Part shown: one piece after another, positions 1 to 9,276 of the stretch | Numbering within the stretch: the stretch's first letter is position 1 | Layout: the number at the start of each line of letters is the position of its first letter | NCBI GenBank assembly: GCA_035506295.1 | Contig: DATJPR010000265.1 | Coordinates: 1-53,270, forward strand | Source: DATJPR01 sp035506295 | GTDB taxonomy: Bacteria; Bacteroidota; Ignavibacteria; UBA10030; UBA6906 | Reading direction: 5' to 3' | Length of the DNA stretch: 53,270 nucleotides | Translations under genes and position numbers: made by a program | Notes under the pieces: model-generated | The model's database searches: none | Seen by the model: only the letters and a program-made list of their open reading frames with translations | Told to the model about the DNA's origin: nothing

Positions 1-690
1 CCGGCAGTATGGGAATCTGCAGCCGCAGAATATATTCTGATTCTCCGCCTCTTCGCGGGAATGAAACCGTGGAGCAAAATCCTGGATATCGGTTGCGGAT
101 CCGGCCAAGTTGCCATTCCCTTGCGGACATTTCTCGACGAAGCTGGTCGATATGAAGGGTGGGACTTGATGGAGGACGCAATCGCCTGGTGCATAAGGAA
201 TATCTCGAAACAGGACCCACGATTCCGTTTCATGCATCTCGACGTCCAAAACGGGATGTACAACCCACGGGGGCGCTGCGCTCCTGAGGCGTTTACGTTT
301 CCCGCCGACGGGAAATATGATGTGATCTTCCTGAAATCCGTCTTCTCTCACATGCTTCCGCCAGAGACAAGAAACTACCTCCGACAGATTTCATTGTGTC
401 TTGGCGAGGGCGGGAAATGCCTGGCTACGTTTTTTGTCCTTAATGGGCAGCGCAGAGATCATGTCAAAAAAGGGGGAAGCAGTTTCTCGTTCAAACACCA
501 TCACAAAGGCGCGTTCATCGACAACGAGGCAGTTCCAGAAGCTACTGTCGGGTACGCCGAGGAAGATCTCATGGAGATGATTCGGCAAGCGGACCTTCGC
601 CTGAGTATGCCTCCCCAATACGGTAGTTGGGACGGCAACCGCAACGGGCTGAGCTTTCAAGATATTCTCATCCTCGAACGGGTCTCATGA
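1..690 (+). CDS. SAM-dependent class I methyltransferase (5' partial)
   Basis: The frame is open to the left edge of the window, with no stop in the 20 codons before the first ATG at position 61. Counting from that ATG, residues 7-15 carry a glycine-rich SAM-binding motif (ILDIGCGSG), only a few residues from the start. Class I methyltransferases usually have a longer N-terminal lead, so the true start is probably outside the window. A later stretch (DVIFLKSVFSHML, then LGEGGK) matches the post-motif region of Methyltransf_11/25-type enzymes. It overlaps the next glycosyltransferase by four bases (ATGA), so it is co-translated with a polysaccharide cluster and may methylate a sugar or lipid-linked intermediate. 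The substrate is unknown. Confidence 0.85.
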   Translation, partial: PAVWESAAAEYILILRLFAGMKPWSKILDIGCGSGQVAIPLRTFLDEAGRYEGWDLMEDAIAWCIRNISKQDPRFRFMHLDVQNGMYNPRGRCAPEAFTFPADGKYDVIFLKSVFSHMLPPETRNYLRQISLCLGEGGKCLATFFVLNGQRRDHVKKGGSSFSFKHHHKGAFIDNEAVPEATVGYAEEDLMEMIRQADLRLSMPPQYGSWDGNRNGLSFQDILILERVS

Positions 691-1709
691 CATCAGACAG
701 TCTATCGTCGACCCCGTCTTCTCCCACCGTCTCCATCCTCATCACCAACTGGAATTGCCGTGACGTCATGAGGGACAGCCTCCGCTCGGTGTATGACAAG
801 ACAATGGATGTTGCGTATGAGATCATCGTCGTGGACGACGGCTCTGTTGATCACAGTGTTGAGATGCTGGCGAAAGAGTTCCCGGACGTGAAGGTTGCCG
901 TTAATGAAAGAAACCTTGGCTTCGTCCGATCGAACAACAAGGGTCTTCACCTGGCCAACGGCCGGTACGTTCTTCTGCTCAATACCGATACCATTCTGGT
1001 CAACAACGCGATCAAGGTTCTCACTGATTTCCTGGACACTCACCCGGATGCCGGCGCATGTGGCGGGTGGCTGAAAAATCCGGATATGACTTCGCAACTA
1101 TCGTACGGCGATTTCCCCTCGTTTCACCAGGCGGTGGTCGATGCGCTGTTTCTCAACGACTTGTTTCCCCGGGCGGGATTCCCGAACCGCGGCGTCATCC
1201 CTTGGCGGGTAGCGGGATCGCCGCAGGAAGTGGACTACGTTTGCGGCGCTGTTCTTCTGGTACGAAAGGAGCTTGTCGACCGCATCGGACTTTTCGACGA
1301 AGAGTTCCGGGCGTACTGCGAAGAAACTGATCTGTGCTACCGAATCCGCCACTGGGAAGACCTGAAGATCTGGTTCGTCCCCGAGGCGGAGATCATTCAT
1401 CTGGGCGGCGTGTCCTATCGAAAGTTCGAGAAGCGGCAGCTTCAATTACAATACGACAGCTACAATAAATTCCTGCGAAAGCACCACAACGCAGTGTACT
1501 CCCTCTTTACACGCGTGCTCTATGCATGGCACTACGCAGTCAAGTCGGTCGCCCGGTTCGTCTTCTTCCTCCTGGCGAATAAGGAACAACGGGAACAATC
1601 GTGGAAGTATTTTCTAAAGGCCGCGTATGCAGTCCGGTACAGCCTGCTTCCACGTCTGCCGGATGATTATCGGTCTGCGACGGCAAGAACTCCCTCACCG
1701 ACGGAATGA
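687..1709 (+). CDS. Glycosyltransferase family 2 (rhamnosyltransferase-like)
   Basis: A 340-residue inverting GT-A glycosyltransferase. The nucleotide-sugar fold is visible as VSILITNWN near residue 15, the VDDGS aspartate pair near residue 50 and the metal-binding NTDT (DxD-type) near residue 110. GLFDEEFRAYCEETDLCYR in the middle is the usual acceptor/catalytic base segment of the WbbL/COG1216 group. The C-terminal third has two hydrophobic stretches that suggest membrane association. The ATG at 687 lies in an ATGA overlap with the upstream methyltransferase; an earlier in-frame ATG at 627 would overlap it by 64 bases and is rejected. It probably adds a deoxyhexose to a surface glycan. The donor sugar cannot be told from sequence. 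Confidence 0.9.
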   Translation: MTSDSLSSTPSSPTVSILITNWNCRDVMRDSLRSVYDKTMDVAYEIIVVDDGSVDHSVEMLAKEFPDVKVAVNERNLGFVRSNNKGLHLANGRYVLLLNTDTILVNNAIKVLTDFLDTHPDAGACGGWLKNPDMTSQLSYGDFPSFHQAVVDALFLNDLFPRAGFPNRGVIPWRVAGSPQEVDYVCGAVLLVRKELVDRIGLFDEEFRAYCEETDLCYRIRHWEDLKIWFVPEAEIIHLGGVSYRKFEKRQLQLQYDSYNKFLRKHHNAVYSLFTRVLYAWHYAVKSVARFVFFLLANKEQREQSWKYFLKAAYAVRYSLLPRLPDDYRSATARTPSPTE

Positions 1710-1755
1710 CGGGACAGATGCCGCGTGTCTGTGAGTCTCTCACAATGTCCAGGCG

Positions 1756-3000
1756 GTGAGCAAAGTGAGAATTCTGGTCGTCACTCCCTATGTCGCCCAT
1801 CGGGAAGCGGGACATGGAACCGGCGCCTTCATGGACGGGTTGCTCCGTCGCCTTGCGCAACGGCATGACGTCACGCTGGCGACCTTCTGCGATGAATCGG
1901 AAGAGCCGTTCATCCGCGATCTGCAGAATTCACGCATCGATGTCCATGTCGTCCCGCGGCACCGGGGCAGATACGCGACGGTCTCTGCAAATGCGTGGTT
2001 GGCCCTCCGGAGGGGCCTCGATCTCCTCGGCTGTCTCGTAACATGGACGCCGTACTACGCAAGGAAATGGCGGCAGGGCGCCATGGTCCGCCTGGTGAAT
2101 GAATTGACTCGGACACGGCAATTCGATATTGTGCAACTCGAGCTGGCATTCATGGCGGGATATGCCTCAGCGGTGAAACAGGGGCGGATCGTCCTGCACG
2201 AGCACGATGTGGCGTATCGGCCCGCCTATCGACGCTATCGGCGTGCGAAGGGCGCCGTCAGGCTTGTGCACTATCTCGACTGGTGCATGTGGACGAAGTA
2301 CGAGCTGAATGCCGTGAAAAACGCGGACGGCGTTCTGACGGTCACGCCCCAGGATCAGGCGCTGCTCAAACGGCTTACCCGGGTTTCCACCATCGGCTAT
2401 TTGCCGCGCAGTGTCGAAATGCCGGTACCTCGTCCCGGCGCGACCAAAGATCCCGCAACCGTGCTCTTCGTGGGCAGCTATGCTCACGTGCCGAACGTCG
2501 ACGGAGCGTTCGAAATCCTCCGGACGGTCGCTCCGGCCGTGTGGCGCGAGATGCCGGAGGCGCGATTCGTGCTGGCCGGCCCCCATCCGCCGGAAGCTTT
2601 GCGTGCGGAAGCCAGAGGTCACGCCAAGGTCACGGTCACGGGGTTTGTCAAGGATCTCGACGCATTATTGCGGGGGAGCACCATCTTTCTCGCTCCCCTG
2701 CGGATCGGCGGAGGAGTGAAAGTGAAGGTCCTTCAAGCAATGGCTTATGCGCTTCCGGTGGTGACAACGCCCCTTGGCGCCGAAGGCATTGAGGGTGCAG
2801 TCCCGGGTGTGTCGCTGCTCGTGGGAAGAACGACATCGGAACTTTGCGACGCGGTGTGCAGGCTCCTCCGAGACCCCGGGTATGCGCGCTCCATCGGCAG
2901 CGCAGGATTCGCCGCGATCCAACGATTCTACTCGTGGGAGCGTGTGCTCTCCACCCTCGAAGAATTCTATCAAACAACAGTCCAGCAGCGAAAGGTGTAA
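1756..3000 (+). CDS. Glycosyltransferase family 4 (group 1)
   Basis: A 414-residue GT-B enzyme starting at a GTG codon. The N-terminal half begins with a Rossmann strand (VRILVVTPYV) and contains LHEHDVAY. The C-terminal half holds the donor site: VLFVGSYAHVPNVDG, then PLRIGGGVKVKVLQAMAYALPVV, the E-less variant of the usual GGxxxKxLEAMA motif, and a closing GxEGI. This is the Glycos_transf_1 pattern of retaining glycosyltransferases that build exopolysaccharide or O-antigen units. It is 46 bases after the GT2 gene and three bases before the YfhO-like gene, so it belongs to the same envelope-glycan operon. Confidence 0.9.
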   Translation: MSKVRILVVTPYVAHREAGHGTGAFMDGLLRRLAQRHDVTLATFCDESEEPFIRDLQNSRIDVHVVPRHRGRYATVSANAWLALRRGLDLLGCLVTWTPYYARKWRQGAMVRLVNELTRTRQFDIVQLELAFMAGYASAVKQGRIVLHEHDVAYRPAYRRYRRAKGAVRLVHYLDWCMWTKYELNAVKNADGVLTVTPQDQALLKRLTRVSTIGYLPRSVEMPVPRPGATKDPATVLFVGSYAHVPNVDGAFEILRTVAPAVWREMPEARFVLAGPHPPEALRAEARGHAKVTVTGFVKDLDALLRGSTIFLAPLRIGGGVKVKVLQAMAYALPVVTTPLGAEGIEGAVPGVSLLVGRTTSELCDAVCRLLRDPGYARSIGSAGFAAIQRFYSWERVLSTLEEFYQTTVQQRKV

Positions 3001-3003
3001 TCC

Positions 3004-5577
3004 ATGTCCGCTTCCACGGCGTCGAAAAAACGTCAACCCGCGAGGGAGTCCACCGTCGCGCCGTTTGAGAAATTCTCCCCGCTCACGCAGGACCTGCTCT
3101 GCATCCTGGTTCTCTACGTGCTGTGCCTGGTGGTCTTTCGCGGCATCATCTTCAACAATGACGCCTTCGCCTCCGGGGGTGATACCGCCTCCGCGCTGAG
3201 CTACACGCATGCCGGAACCGAGCTGGAGAAATCGGAGGGGGTCGATGTTCTCTGGATGCCGTACTTCTTCAGCGGCATGCCCACCTTTGGCAATGTTGCC
3301 TTCGTTCCGCATAACGTCAGCTACATCCAGGTCGTCGTGCAGATGGTCCTCAACGTTCTGTTCCTCAACGGTGCGTGGACGTGGTATATCGTCTACTATT
3401 TCCTCGGCGGCGTGTTCATGTTTCTCCTGATGAGGACGTGGAGGTTCGGCAAGATTGCCTCTCTCCTGGCCGCGGTGACGTTCATGCTGAGCCCGTATGC
3501 CATCGGCCTGGCTCCCGACGGGCACGGATCAAAACTCGTGGCGATCTGCTATATTCCTCTCGTCATGATGTTGACCCACCTGCTCTTCGAGAAGCGATCG
3601 CTTCTCATGTTCGGTCTGCTCTCTGCGGCGCTCGGGACGCTGCTCCTGACGAACCACATGCAGATTGTGTACTACGCCTTCATCGTGCTCGGCTGCTATC
3701 TGGTGTATCACATCGTCCTCGATTTCAAAGAGAGGAAGAACATCATCCCGCTGAAGGTTCTGCTCCTGGGCGGAGCACTGCTCGTGGGGTTGTGCATCTC
3801 TTCCTACATCTATCTCTCTGTCTATGAATATTCTCAATACTCCATGCGCGGCGGTGGGACGACCGGGGCGTCCGGCGGACTCACCTACGATTACGCTACG
3901 AACTGGTCGTGGAGCCTGGGGGAGGCGATCGTGCTCTTGATCCCGGGGTTCTACGGGATCAACGGATCTCCCGGCGCGCCGTACTGGGGACACGTGGAGC
4001 CCTGGACGTACTCTTACGTCTACGCCGGCCTGATTCCGATTCTGCTTGCGATCATCGGATTGATCTACAAGCGTACACGGCTCGGCATCTTCATGGCCAT
4101 CCTGACCATCTTTGTCGTCGTGGTATCTCTCGGGCGGAATTTCCCGCTGGTCTACGACATCATGTTCCGGGTGTTGCCGTTCTTCAACAAGTTCCGTGTT
4201 CCATCGATGATCCTGCACCTGTTGCCGTTCACCCTTGGCGTGCTTGGAGCCATCGGGTATGCTGCAGTGGAGGAATTGCGCGGTGCAACGAAATCCAACG
4301 GACAGCTCGTCAGGACGATGACGGCGGTGAGCCTCGTTGCGGGAGGATTGTTCCTTGTTTCGCTTCTCCTGAAAGCGCCGCTGGAGGATTTCTTCAAGAG
4401 CTTCCTGTTCGTCAGGGACGGCGACATGGCGCAGCTCCAGCAGAGGTACGGGAAGCAGGCACCTCAGGCGCTCGACTATATCAAGAACATGCGGTTCGAG
4501 ATCTTCTGGAAGGACTATGTGAAGTTCTTCATCCTGCTTGCGGCTGCGAGCGGGGCGATCGTTCTCTATCTCCGAAAAACGATAAGCTCCGCGATATTCG
4601 CCTCGTCGATGGTGCTCATCGTTGTGCTCGACCTTGCGATCATTGACGATCACATTATCACACCGCAGCCCCGGTCGGCCATCGAGGAGAATTTCCTTTC
4701 GGACGATACGATCGTCTTCCTGAAACAGCAGCAAGGACAGTTCCGCATCATGCCGATTCCCGTCTACGGCAACGAATGGGGAGACAATACGTACGCGTAC
4801 CACGGCATCGAATCGATCGGCGGATACAGTCCCGCCAAGCTGAGGATCTACCAGACGATGCTGGATTCATGCTTGCTGAAGAGCGATGACCCGACCTTCC
4901 CGTACAACATGGGCGTGATCGACATGTTGAACGCGAAATACTTTGTCGTACCCGGGCGCCTGCCCGAGGGAAGATTTGTCCTCGCTCATGTCGATGAAGC
5001 GAAGCGGCTCATCACGTATGAGAATCCGGGCGCCCTTCCGCGCGTCTGGTTTGTCGACACGGTGGAAATTGCGAAGGATGACCATGAAGTCTTCGAAGCT
5101 CTTGACGCGCGGGGTTTTGACCCGCACCATCTTGCGGTCGTCCAATCGCCTGAAACTGCGCCGGTTGTCGCTCGCCCCGACAGCTCGGCATCGGCGAACG
5201 TGACGGAGCATACTTCTCGGAACATCGTCATCAGGGCAACCACCGCCAAGCCTGCCCTGCTCGTCGTCAGCGAGGTCTACTATCCCGCGGGATGGAAAGC
5301 GTATGTGGATGGCAAGGAGACAGAGATTTACCGGACGAATTCCGTTCTGCGTTCCGTGGTTGTGCCGTCGGGCACGCATACGGTGACGATGACGTTCGAT
5401 CCGCCGATGTATCGGGCCGGGTGGATGATCTCCAACACCGCCTGGGTGTTCACGGCGCTCTGCATCATCGTCGGATTGTTCCGGGACCCCAAGGCACGCA
5501 CATGGATCGCACAGTCGCTCCGGGGGCGGACTGTAGAGAACGATCCGGCACATCCCCAGGGGGCGAAGCACAACTGA
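3004..5577 (+). CDS. YfhO-family multi-spanning membrane protein
   Basis: An 857-residue polytopic membrane protein. About a dozen hydrophobic segments occupy residues ~28-540, followed by a soluble region and a last membrane segment near residues 810-828. The region around residues 755-805 (SEVYYPAGWKAYVDG, then VPSGTHTVTMTFDP) is the signature C-terminal module of the YfhO family. In Bacillus subtilis, YfhO is a GT-C-like protein needed for glycosylation of a cell-surface polymer. In FCB bacteria these proteins sit in envelope glycan clusters, as here behind two glycosyltransferases. A lipid-linked sugar transfer role at the membrane is inferred from the family and the neighbours. Confidence 0.88.
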   Translation: MSASTASKKRQPARESTVAPFEKFSPLTQDLLCILVLYVLCLVVFRGIIFNNDAFASGGDTASALSYTHAGTELEKSEGVDVLWMPYFFSGMPTFGNVAFVPHNVSYIQVVVQMVLNVLFLNGAWTWYIVYYFLGGVFMFLLMRTWRFGKIASLLAAVTFMLSPYAIGLAPDGHGSKLVAICYIPLVMMLTHLLFEKRSLLMFGLLSAALGTLLLTNHMQIVYYAFIVLGCYLVYHIVLDFKERKNIIPLKVLLLGGALLVGLCISSYIYLSVYEYSQYSMRGGGTTGASGGLTYDYATNWSWSLGEAIVLLIPGFYGINGSPGAPYWGHVEPWTYSYVYAGLIPILLAIIGLIYKRTRLGIFMAILTIFVVVVSLGRNFPLVYDIMFRVLPFFNKFRVPSMILHLLPFTLGVLGAIGYAAVEELRGATKSNGQLVRTMTAVSLVAGGLFLVSLLLKAPLEDFFKSFLFVRDGDMAQLQQRYGKQAPQALDYIKNMRFEIFWKDYVKFFILLAAASGAIVLYLRKTISSAIFASSMVLIVVLDLAIIDDHIITPQPRSAIEENFLSDDTIVFLKQQQGQFRIMPIPVYGNEWGDNTYAYHGIESIGGYSPAKLRIYQTMLDSCLLKSDDPTFPYNMGVIDMLNAKYFVVPGRLPEGRFVLAHVDEAKRLITYENPGALPRVWFVDTVEIAKDDHEVFEALDARGFDPHHLAVVQSPETAPVVARPDSSASANVTEHTSRNIVIRATTAKPALLVVSEVYYPAGWKAYVDGKETEIYRTNSVLRSVVVPSGTHTVTMTFDPPMYRAGWMISNTAWVFTALCIIVGLFRDPKARTWIAQSLRGRTVENDPAHPQGAKHN

Positions 5578-5614
5578 TCTCGCTCATCACATCGTTCTGA
5601 AGGAGACGTCGCTC

Positions 5615-6538
5615 ATGTCGTTCAAGGCCTGGCACATCGTCGTCCTTTCAGTCGCGTTCGGCATTCTGGTCTGGTTTTCGGTGGCCATCAGCGACGAATA
5701 TCAGGTCACCGTTCAGGCGCCGCTCAAAATTGAAAATGTCCCCCCGGGGAAGGCGATCAGCTCTTCGATTCCGCCGACGCTGACGCTGCGACTGCACGGC
5801 AAAGGCTGGCAAATGGCATCGGCGCTCTGGATGTCCGACCTGACGCTGACGTTCCCCGTCCAGATGTTCACCGGAGGCAAAAGGGCGATAACATTTTCCG
5901 ACGTCGCGGAGAAGCTCTCGTCGAAAATCGGCGTTCAACTGGTGGAGATGTCGCCTGATTCCATTTTTGTTCAGCTGGATCAACAGATGCAGAAGACGGT
6001 GCCGATCGTGCTGGACTGTCAGATGACGTTCAGAGAAGGATACGGACAGGTGGGACAAACCGTCGTTGTACCCGACAGTGTCACCGTCTTCGGAGCGGGT
6101 ACCGTGCTGCGATCAATCGATTCGTGGAGCACCGTGCGCGGGGCGTTCGAGAACCTGCGTGCCCCGCTCGAGACGGACCTGCAGCTGGCACCCGCCGGCT
6201 CGCGCGTTGTCGTGCTTTCCGTCCCGCAGGTCCATATTTCGGCCGACGTCGAACCGTTCGCCGAAAAAACCGTCAGCGGTCTTGTCGTGGAAGTGAAGGA
6301 AGTCGCCCCCAGCAGGGAATTGATCCTGATACCGCCGAAGATCGACGTCGTCATACGCGGAGGGATTCGCCAGTTGTCGACGATTGCGGCGGACGACTTT
6401 CACGTGAGCGTGGACTATCGGGACGTGGTCGTGGACTCGTCAGGGTACGTCGACGCCACGATCCTTGCGCCGCCCGGGGTCCAGGTCGTCGCACGAAAGC
6501 CGGAGCACCTTCAATTTGTCGTCCGCAGGAGGTTGTGA
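5615..6538 (+). CDS. YbbR/CdaR-like domain protein, membrane-anchored
   Basis: A 307-residue protein with one N-terminal membrane segment (residues ~5-24) followed by an extracytoplasmic beta-rich part. The repeated pattern, a PLKIENVPPG-type strand, a LHGKG turn, then VVPDSVTVFG and VVIRGG segments, resembles YbbR repeats. In Firmicutes YbbR proteins (CdaR) regulate the diadenylate cyclase CdaA. No cyclase gene is next to this one, so the c-di-AMP link is not supported here. The start has AGGAG eight bases upstream. It ends two bases before pdxJ, whose ribosome-binding site lies inside its last codons, so the two are co-transcribed. Confidence 0.7.
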   Translation: MSFKAWHIVVLSVAFGILVWFSVAISDEYQVTVQAPLKIENVPPGKAISSSIPPTLTLRLHGKGWQMASALWMSDLTLTFPVQMFTGGKRAITFSDVAEKLSSKIGVQLVEMSPDSIFVQLDQQMQKTVPIVLDCQMTFREGYGQVGQTVVVPDSVTVFGAGTVLRSIDSWSTVRGAFENLRAPLETDLQLAPAGSRVVVLSVPQVHISADVEPFAEKTVSGLVVEVKEVAPSRELILIPPKIDVVIRGGIRQLSTIAADDFHVSVDYRDVVVDSSGYVDATILAPPGVQVVARKPEHLQFVVRRRL

Positions 6539-6540
6539 TC

Positions 6541-7257
6541 ATGAATCTCACCATCAATATCGACCACATCGCGACCTTGCGAGAGGCACGCGGAAGCGTC
6601 GAACCTGATCCGGTCACCGCCGCACATCTCTGCGAGCTCGCAGGGGCGCACGGAATCGTCTGCCATCTCCGGGAAGACCGACGGCATATCAACGACCGGG
6701 ATGTGCGATTGCTCCGGGAAACGGTTAAAACCAAACTCGACCTCGAGATGGCCGCCACGGAGGAGATCGTCAAGATCGCCATCGAGGTGCTTCCGGAACT
6801 GGCGACGCTCGTCCCCGAGCGGCGGCAGGAACTGACCACAGAAGGGGGACTGGATGTCCGGGGCAACCGGCATTACCTGCGGGGGGTGGTGAACGAGCTG
6901 CATAAGCATGATATCCGTGTCAGCATGTTCATCGATCCCATGCGTGAACAGGTCGAGGCGGCGCGGGAGGTCGAAGCGGACACGGTGGAGATTCACACGG
7001 GCGAGTATGCGAATGCGCGGAACGAGCGGGTGCAGATGGATCTTCTCCGACACGTCGGTGAGATCGCGCACTATGCTCGCGAGCTTGGAATGTCGGTCAA
7101 CGCCGGTCATGGACTGAACTATCTGAACATCATCCCATTCGCGGCGATGAGCGAGATCGATGAAGTGAGTATCGGCCACGCCGTCATATCCCGGGCGGTC
7201 TTCGTAGGATTGGACGCGGCGGTGAAGGAGATGCTCAGGGCGATCCACGGCGGATGA
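6541..7257 (+). CDS. pdxJ: Pyridoxine 5'-phosphate synthase PdxJ
   Basis: A 238-residue enzyme that condenses 1-deoxyxylulose 5-phosphate with 3-amino-2-oxopropyl phosphate to make pyridoxine 5'-phosphate, the ring-closing step of DXP-dependent vitamin B6 synthesis. It begins with the NIDHIATLREARG phosphate-site motif. His42, Glu69 and His190 sit exactly three positions before the Escherichia coli catalytic residues His45, Glu72 and His193. HTGEYAN and GHGLNY complete the TIM-barrel signature. A strong AGGAGG lies eight bases before the ATG. The gene ends three bases from the convergent pdxH, so both enzymes that close the pathway are here on opposite strands. Confidence 0.97.
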   Translation: MNLTINIDHIATLREARGSVEPDPVTAAHLCELAGAHGIVCHLREDRRHINDRDVRLLRETVKTKLDLEMAATEEIVKIAIEVLPELATLVPERRQELTTEGGLDVRGNRHYLRGVVNELHKHDIRVSMFIDPMREQVEAAREVEADTVEIHTGEYANARNERVQMDLLRHVGEIAHYARELGMSVNAGHGLNYLNIIPFAAMSEIDEVSIGHAVISRAVFVGLDAAVKEMLRAIHGG

Positions 7258-7260
7258 CGC

Positions 7261-7866
7261 TCACGGAGCGAGGCGCATTCTCTCCCATGGCGATCCTTCC
7301 TTGTGCCGGACGTACACGACGCGGTCGTTCATCCTGGCAAAGCGATGCTGCCAGAATTCCATTTGTCGTGGACGCAAGCGGTACCCTCCCCAGTGCGCCG
7401 GCCTGGGCACGCTCTTCCCTTCAAAGTGTCTCTCAGCCGCGGCGTAGCTTCGATCAAGTTCCTCGAGCGTGATCACGGCACTTTGTGGCGACGCGACGGA
7501 GCTGAGCTGGTGGTCGCGCGCCCTCGCGGCAAAGAGTTCATCCGATTCTTTGTCAGAAGTCCTTGAGAGTGTTCCTTCGATCCGTATCTGGCGGGCTAGC
7601 GTCGGCCAGTGGAAGACCAGTGCCCCCTCCGGGTTGCCTTCGATTTCCTTCCCCTTCCTGCTGAGATAGTTCGAAACGAAGACAAAACCGCGTTCATCGG
7701 CCATCTTCAGAAGGACGATCCTCGCGGACGGATGTCCATCCTTCGTGCTCGTGGCGAGCATCATCGCGTCCGGTTGCGGCGCTTGCTTCTCGACAGCCTC
7801 ACGGTGCCACGCGCGGAATTGCACGAGAGGGTCGGGGTCCAGGAAGTCCTCGAAACGTTCGTCCAT
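7261..7866 (-). CDS. pdxH: Pyridoxamine/pyridoxine 5'-phosphate oxidase PdxH
   Basis: A 201-residue FMN enzyme that oxidises pyridoxine 5'-phosphate (the PdxJ product) or pyridoxamine 5'-phosphate to pyridoxal 5'-phosphate. FMN-binding segments are visible as ARIVLLK, then GFVFVSNYLSRKG and LVFHWPTLARQIRIEG. The C-terminal dimerisation and substrate motif WGGYRLRPRQMEFWQ...DR...RLAP aligns closely with the E. coli end (WGGFR...EFWQ...RLAP). The length is slightly under the 218 residues of E. coli because of a short N-terminus. It is downstream of a small barrel-protein gene on the same strand, 16 bases away, and faces pdxJ tail to tail. Confidence 0.96.
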   Translation of the reverse strand: MDERFEDFLDPDPLVQFRAWHREAVEKQAPQPDAMMLATSTKDGHPSARIVLLKMADERGFVFVSNYLSRKGKEIEGNPEGALVFHWPTLARQIRIEGTLSRTSDKESDELFAARARDHQLSSVASPQSAVITLEELDRSYAAAERHFEGKSVPRPAHWGGYRLRPRQMEFWQHRFARMNDRVVYVRHKEGSPWERMRLAP

Positions 7867-7882
7867 TCGGTCTCGGAACTGT

Positions 7883-8389
7883 CTATGGGTAGATGCGAAG
7901 ACCTACGCCGGCGTCAGTGCCTGCGCCGACATCGGGAGCGAAAATGAGCATCGGCGCGAGCTCGAAATAGACCTCGCACGGCGACCGCGGGATCGCATAG
8001 TCGATGCCGATGGGGATTCTCGCGGCAAAGCCGAGCTCGCGTGACCGGATGAAGTATCCGTCGTCGGAGACCAGATACCTTGTTCTGCCGAACCCCAGCA
8101 CGGCGCCCGCGCCATAGTGGAGAGAGAACGATCCGTCATTGAAGGGCCTGCTGATCCAGAGATAGTCGGCATGGATCCTGAACCGATTTTCCGGTGAGAA
8201 CCCGACCACGCCGTCGATGGCATTCGCACGCTCGAGCGTGTACTTCCAACTCAGGCCCGTGGGCTCCCCAAACACCAGGCCGAAGCCGAACCGGCGTTGT
8301 GCCGCTGCAGGCGAGTTGAGCAGCAAAAGGAGAGCGGCAAGCGAAAGTACCAGACGTGGCAGCGCCCGGCGCCTCTGTTCGTGACTCAT
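7883..8389 (-). CDS. Small exported beta-barrel protein
   Basis: About 168 residues from the preferred ATG. It starts MSHEQRRRALPRLVLSLAALLLLL and has a likely signal peptidase I site after SPAAAQ. The mature part alternates glycine and aromatic residues (RRFGFGLVFG, HYGAGAVLGFG, GLRIYP), typical of small outer-membrane barrels of the DUF3996/OmpW-like kind. ATG codons at 8392 and 8419 are also possible, and none has a convincing ribosome-binding site. The function is unknown. It precedes pdxH by 16 bases on the same strand and may share its transcript. Confidence 0.7.
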   Translation of the reverse strand: MSHEQRRRALPRLVLSLAALLLLLNSPAAAQRRFGFGLVFGEPTGLSWKYTLERANAIDGVVGFSPENRFRIHADYLWISRPFNDGSFSLHYGAGAVLGFGRTRYLVSDDGYFIRSRELGFAARIPIGIDYAIPRSPCEVYFELAPMLIFAPDVGAGTDAGVGLRIYP

Positions 8390-8497
8390 CATTCTCAACA
8401 TAACACTGATGGAACTCATCTTTGCGGCAGAGGGTTCCGCAGATTGCAATTCACCATGCCGCTTTCTACCTTATTCCACACATATGAAAAGGATTTA

Positions 8498-8935
8498 ATG
8501 CGCAAGGGACACGCGGTGACCACAAAGAAGGAACGAGAGGAACTCATCCGAAGGGCGGCGAACGCCAAAGAGCGCGCGTATGCTCCGTACTCTCAGTTCC
8601 GGGTGGGAGCGGCGCTTCTCACGAAAGAGGGGGAGGTGTTTGAGGGATGCAACGTCGAGAACAGCTCATACTCGCTGACGATCTGTGCAGAACGGAACGC
8701 AGTGTTTCAGGCGGTGATGGCGGGGAAGACGTCGTTTCGTTCCATTGCTATTTCGAGTGACGAACACTCCTTTCTCCCACCCTGCGGCGCCTGTCGGCAG
8801 GTCCTTTCGGAATTTTCCCCCTCGATGGAAATCATCCTCACCAACAGCGAGGGCAAGATGAAGGTGGTCTCGCTGGAAGACCTTCATCCGATGCCCGCCG
8901 ATCTCAAGATGCTCGCGCGTTCAGGCGGGCGCTGA
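8498..8935 (+). CDS. cdd: Cytidine deaminase
   Basis: A 145-residue homotetrameric-type cytidine deaminase that converts cytidine and deoxycytidine to uridine forms for pyrimidine salvage. The zinc site is complete: Cys63 and catalytic Glu65 in TICAERNAV, and Cys96 and Cys99 in PCGACRQVL. FRVGAALLT and the FEGCNVENSSY substrate loop are also present. The ATG at 8498 is chosen because AAAAGGA ends four bases upstream; an in-frame ATG at 8456 lacks a site and would add 14 non-conserved residues. The gene is divergent from the barrel gene to its left and convergent with the small membrane protein to its right. Confidence 0.96.
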   Translation: MRKGHAVTTKKEREELIRRAANAKERAYAPYSQFRVGAALLTKEGEVFEGCNVENSSYSLTICAERNAVFQAVMAGKTSFRSIAISSDEHSFLPPCGACRQVLSEFSPSMEIILTNSEGKMKVVSLEDLHPMPADLKMLARSGGR

Positions 8936-8946
8936 AGTTTTCTGCA

Positions 8947-9150
8947 TCACCTCGATCCTGGCCCACCGCCGAGAATTCTTGCAGGCAGCATGAAGAGCGC
9001 GCGAACAAACGCGAACGCGCCGTCGACAGCGATCCCCAGCAAACGGAATGGCAGAAGGAACAGCCAGACGAGAGGGAACAATACAAGGGCGACCAATGCC
9101 AGCGGCCAGCACAGGATCAAAAGAATCAGCCAAAGCAGAAATTTCACCAT
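8947..9150 (-). CDS. Small two-segment membrane protein
   Basis: A 67-residue protein made almost entirely of two hydrophobic stretches (residues ~3-25 and ~27-45), then a short basic tail (RILGGGPGSR). Charge and leucine patterns are those of a genuine inner-membrane peptide rather than a chance frame. No family is recognised. It lies between cdd and the radical SAM gene, on the opposite strand to both. Its reality rests on composition alone, so confidence is moderate. Confidence 0.55.
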   Translation of the reverse strand: MVKFLLWLILLILCWPLALVALVLFPLVWLFLLPFRLLGIAVDGAFAFVRALFMLPARILGGGPGSR

Positions 9151-9276
9151 GGGGACGCCCTCTCCGTTGTTCGGTCTTCTTTCTTGTACGGGGACGCAGA
9201 AGCGGTGTTGCGCGCCACCGGGTGTTTGACACTCGGCAGGTCAATTCGTACCATGTTGGTGTGATGTGAGACCGCC

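Noticed and set aside
3529..4803. 424-codon open frame antisense to the YfhO-like gene
   Set aside because: Low-complexity charged sequence with no family features; a shadow of the membrane protein codons.
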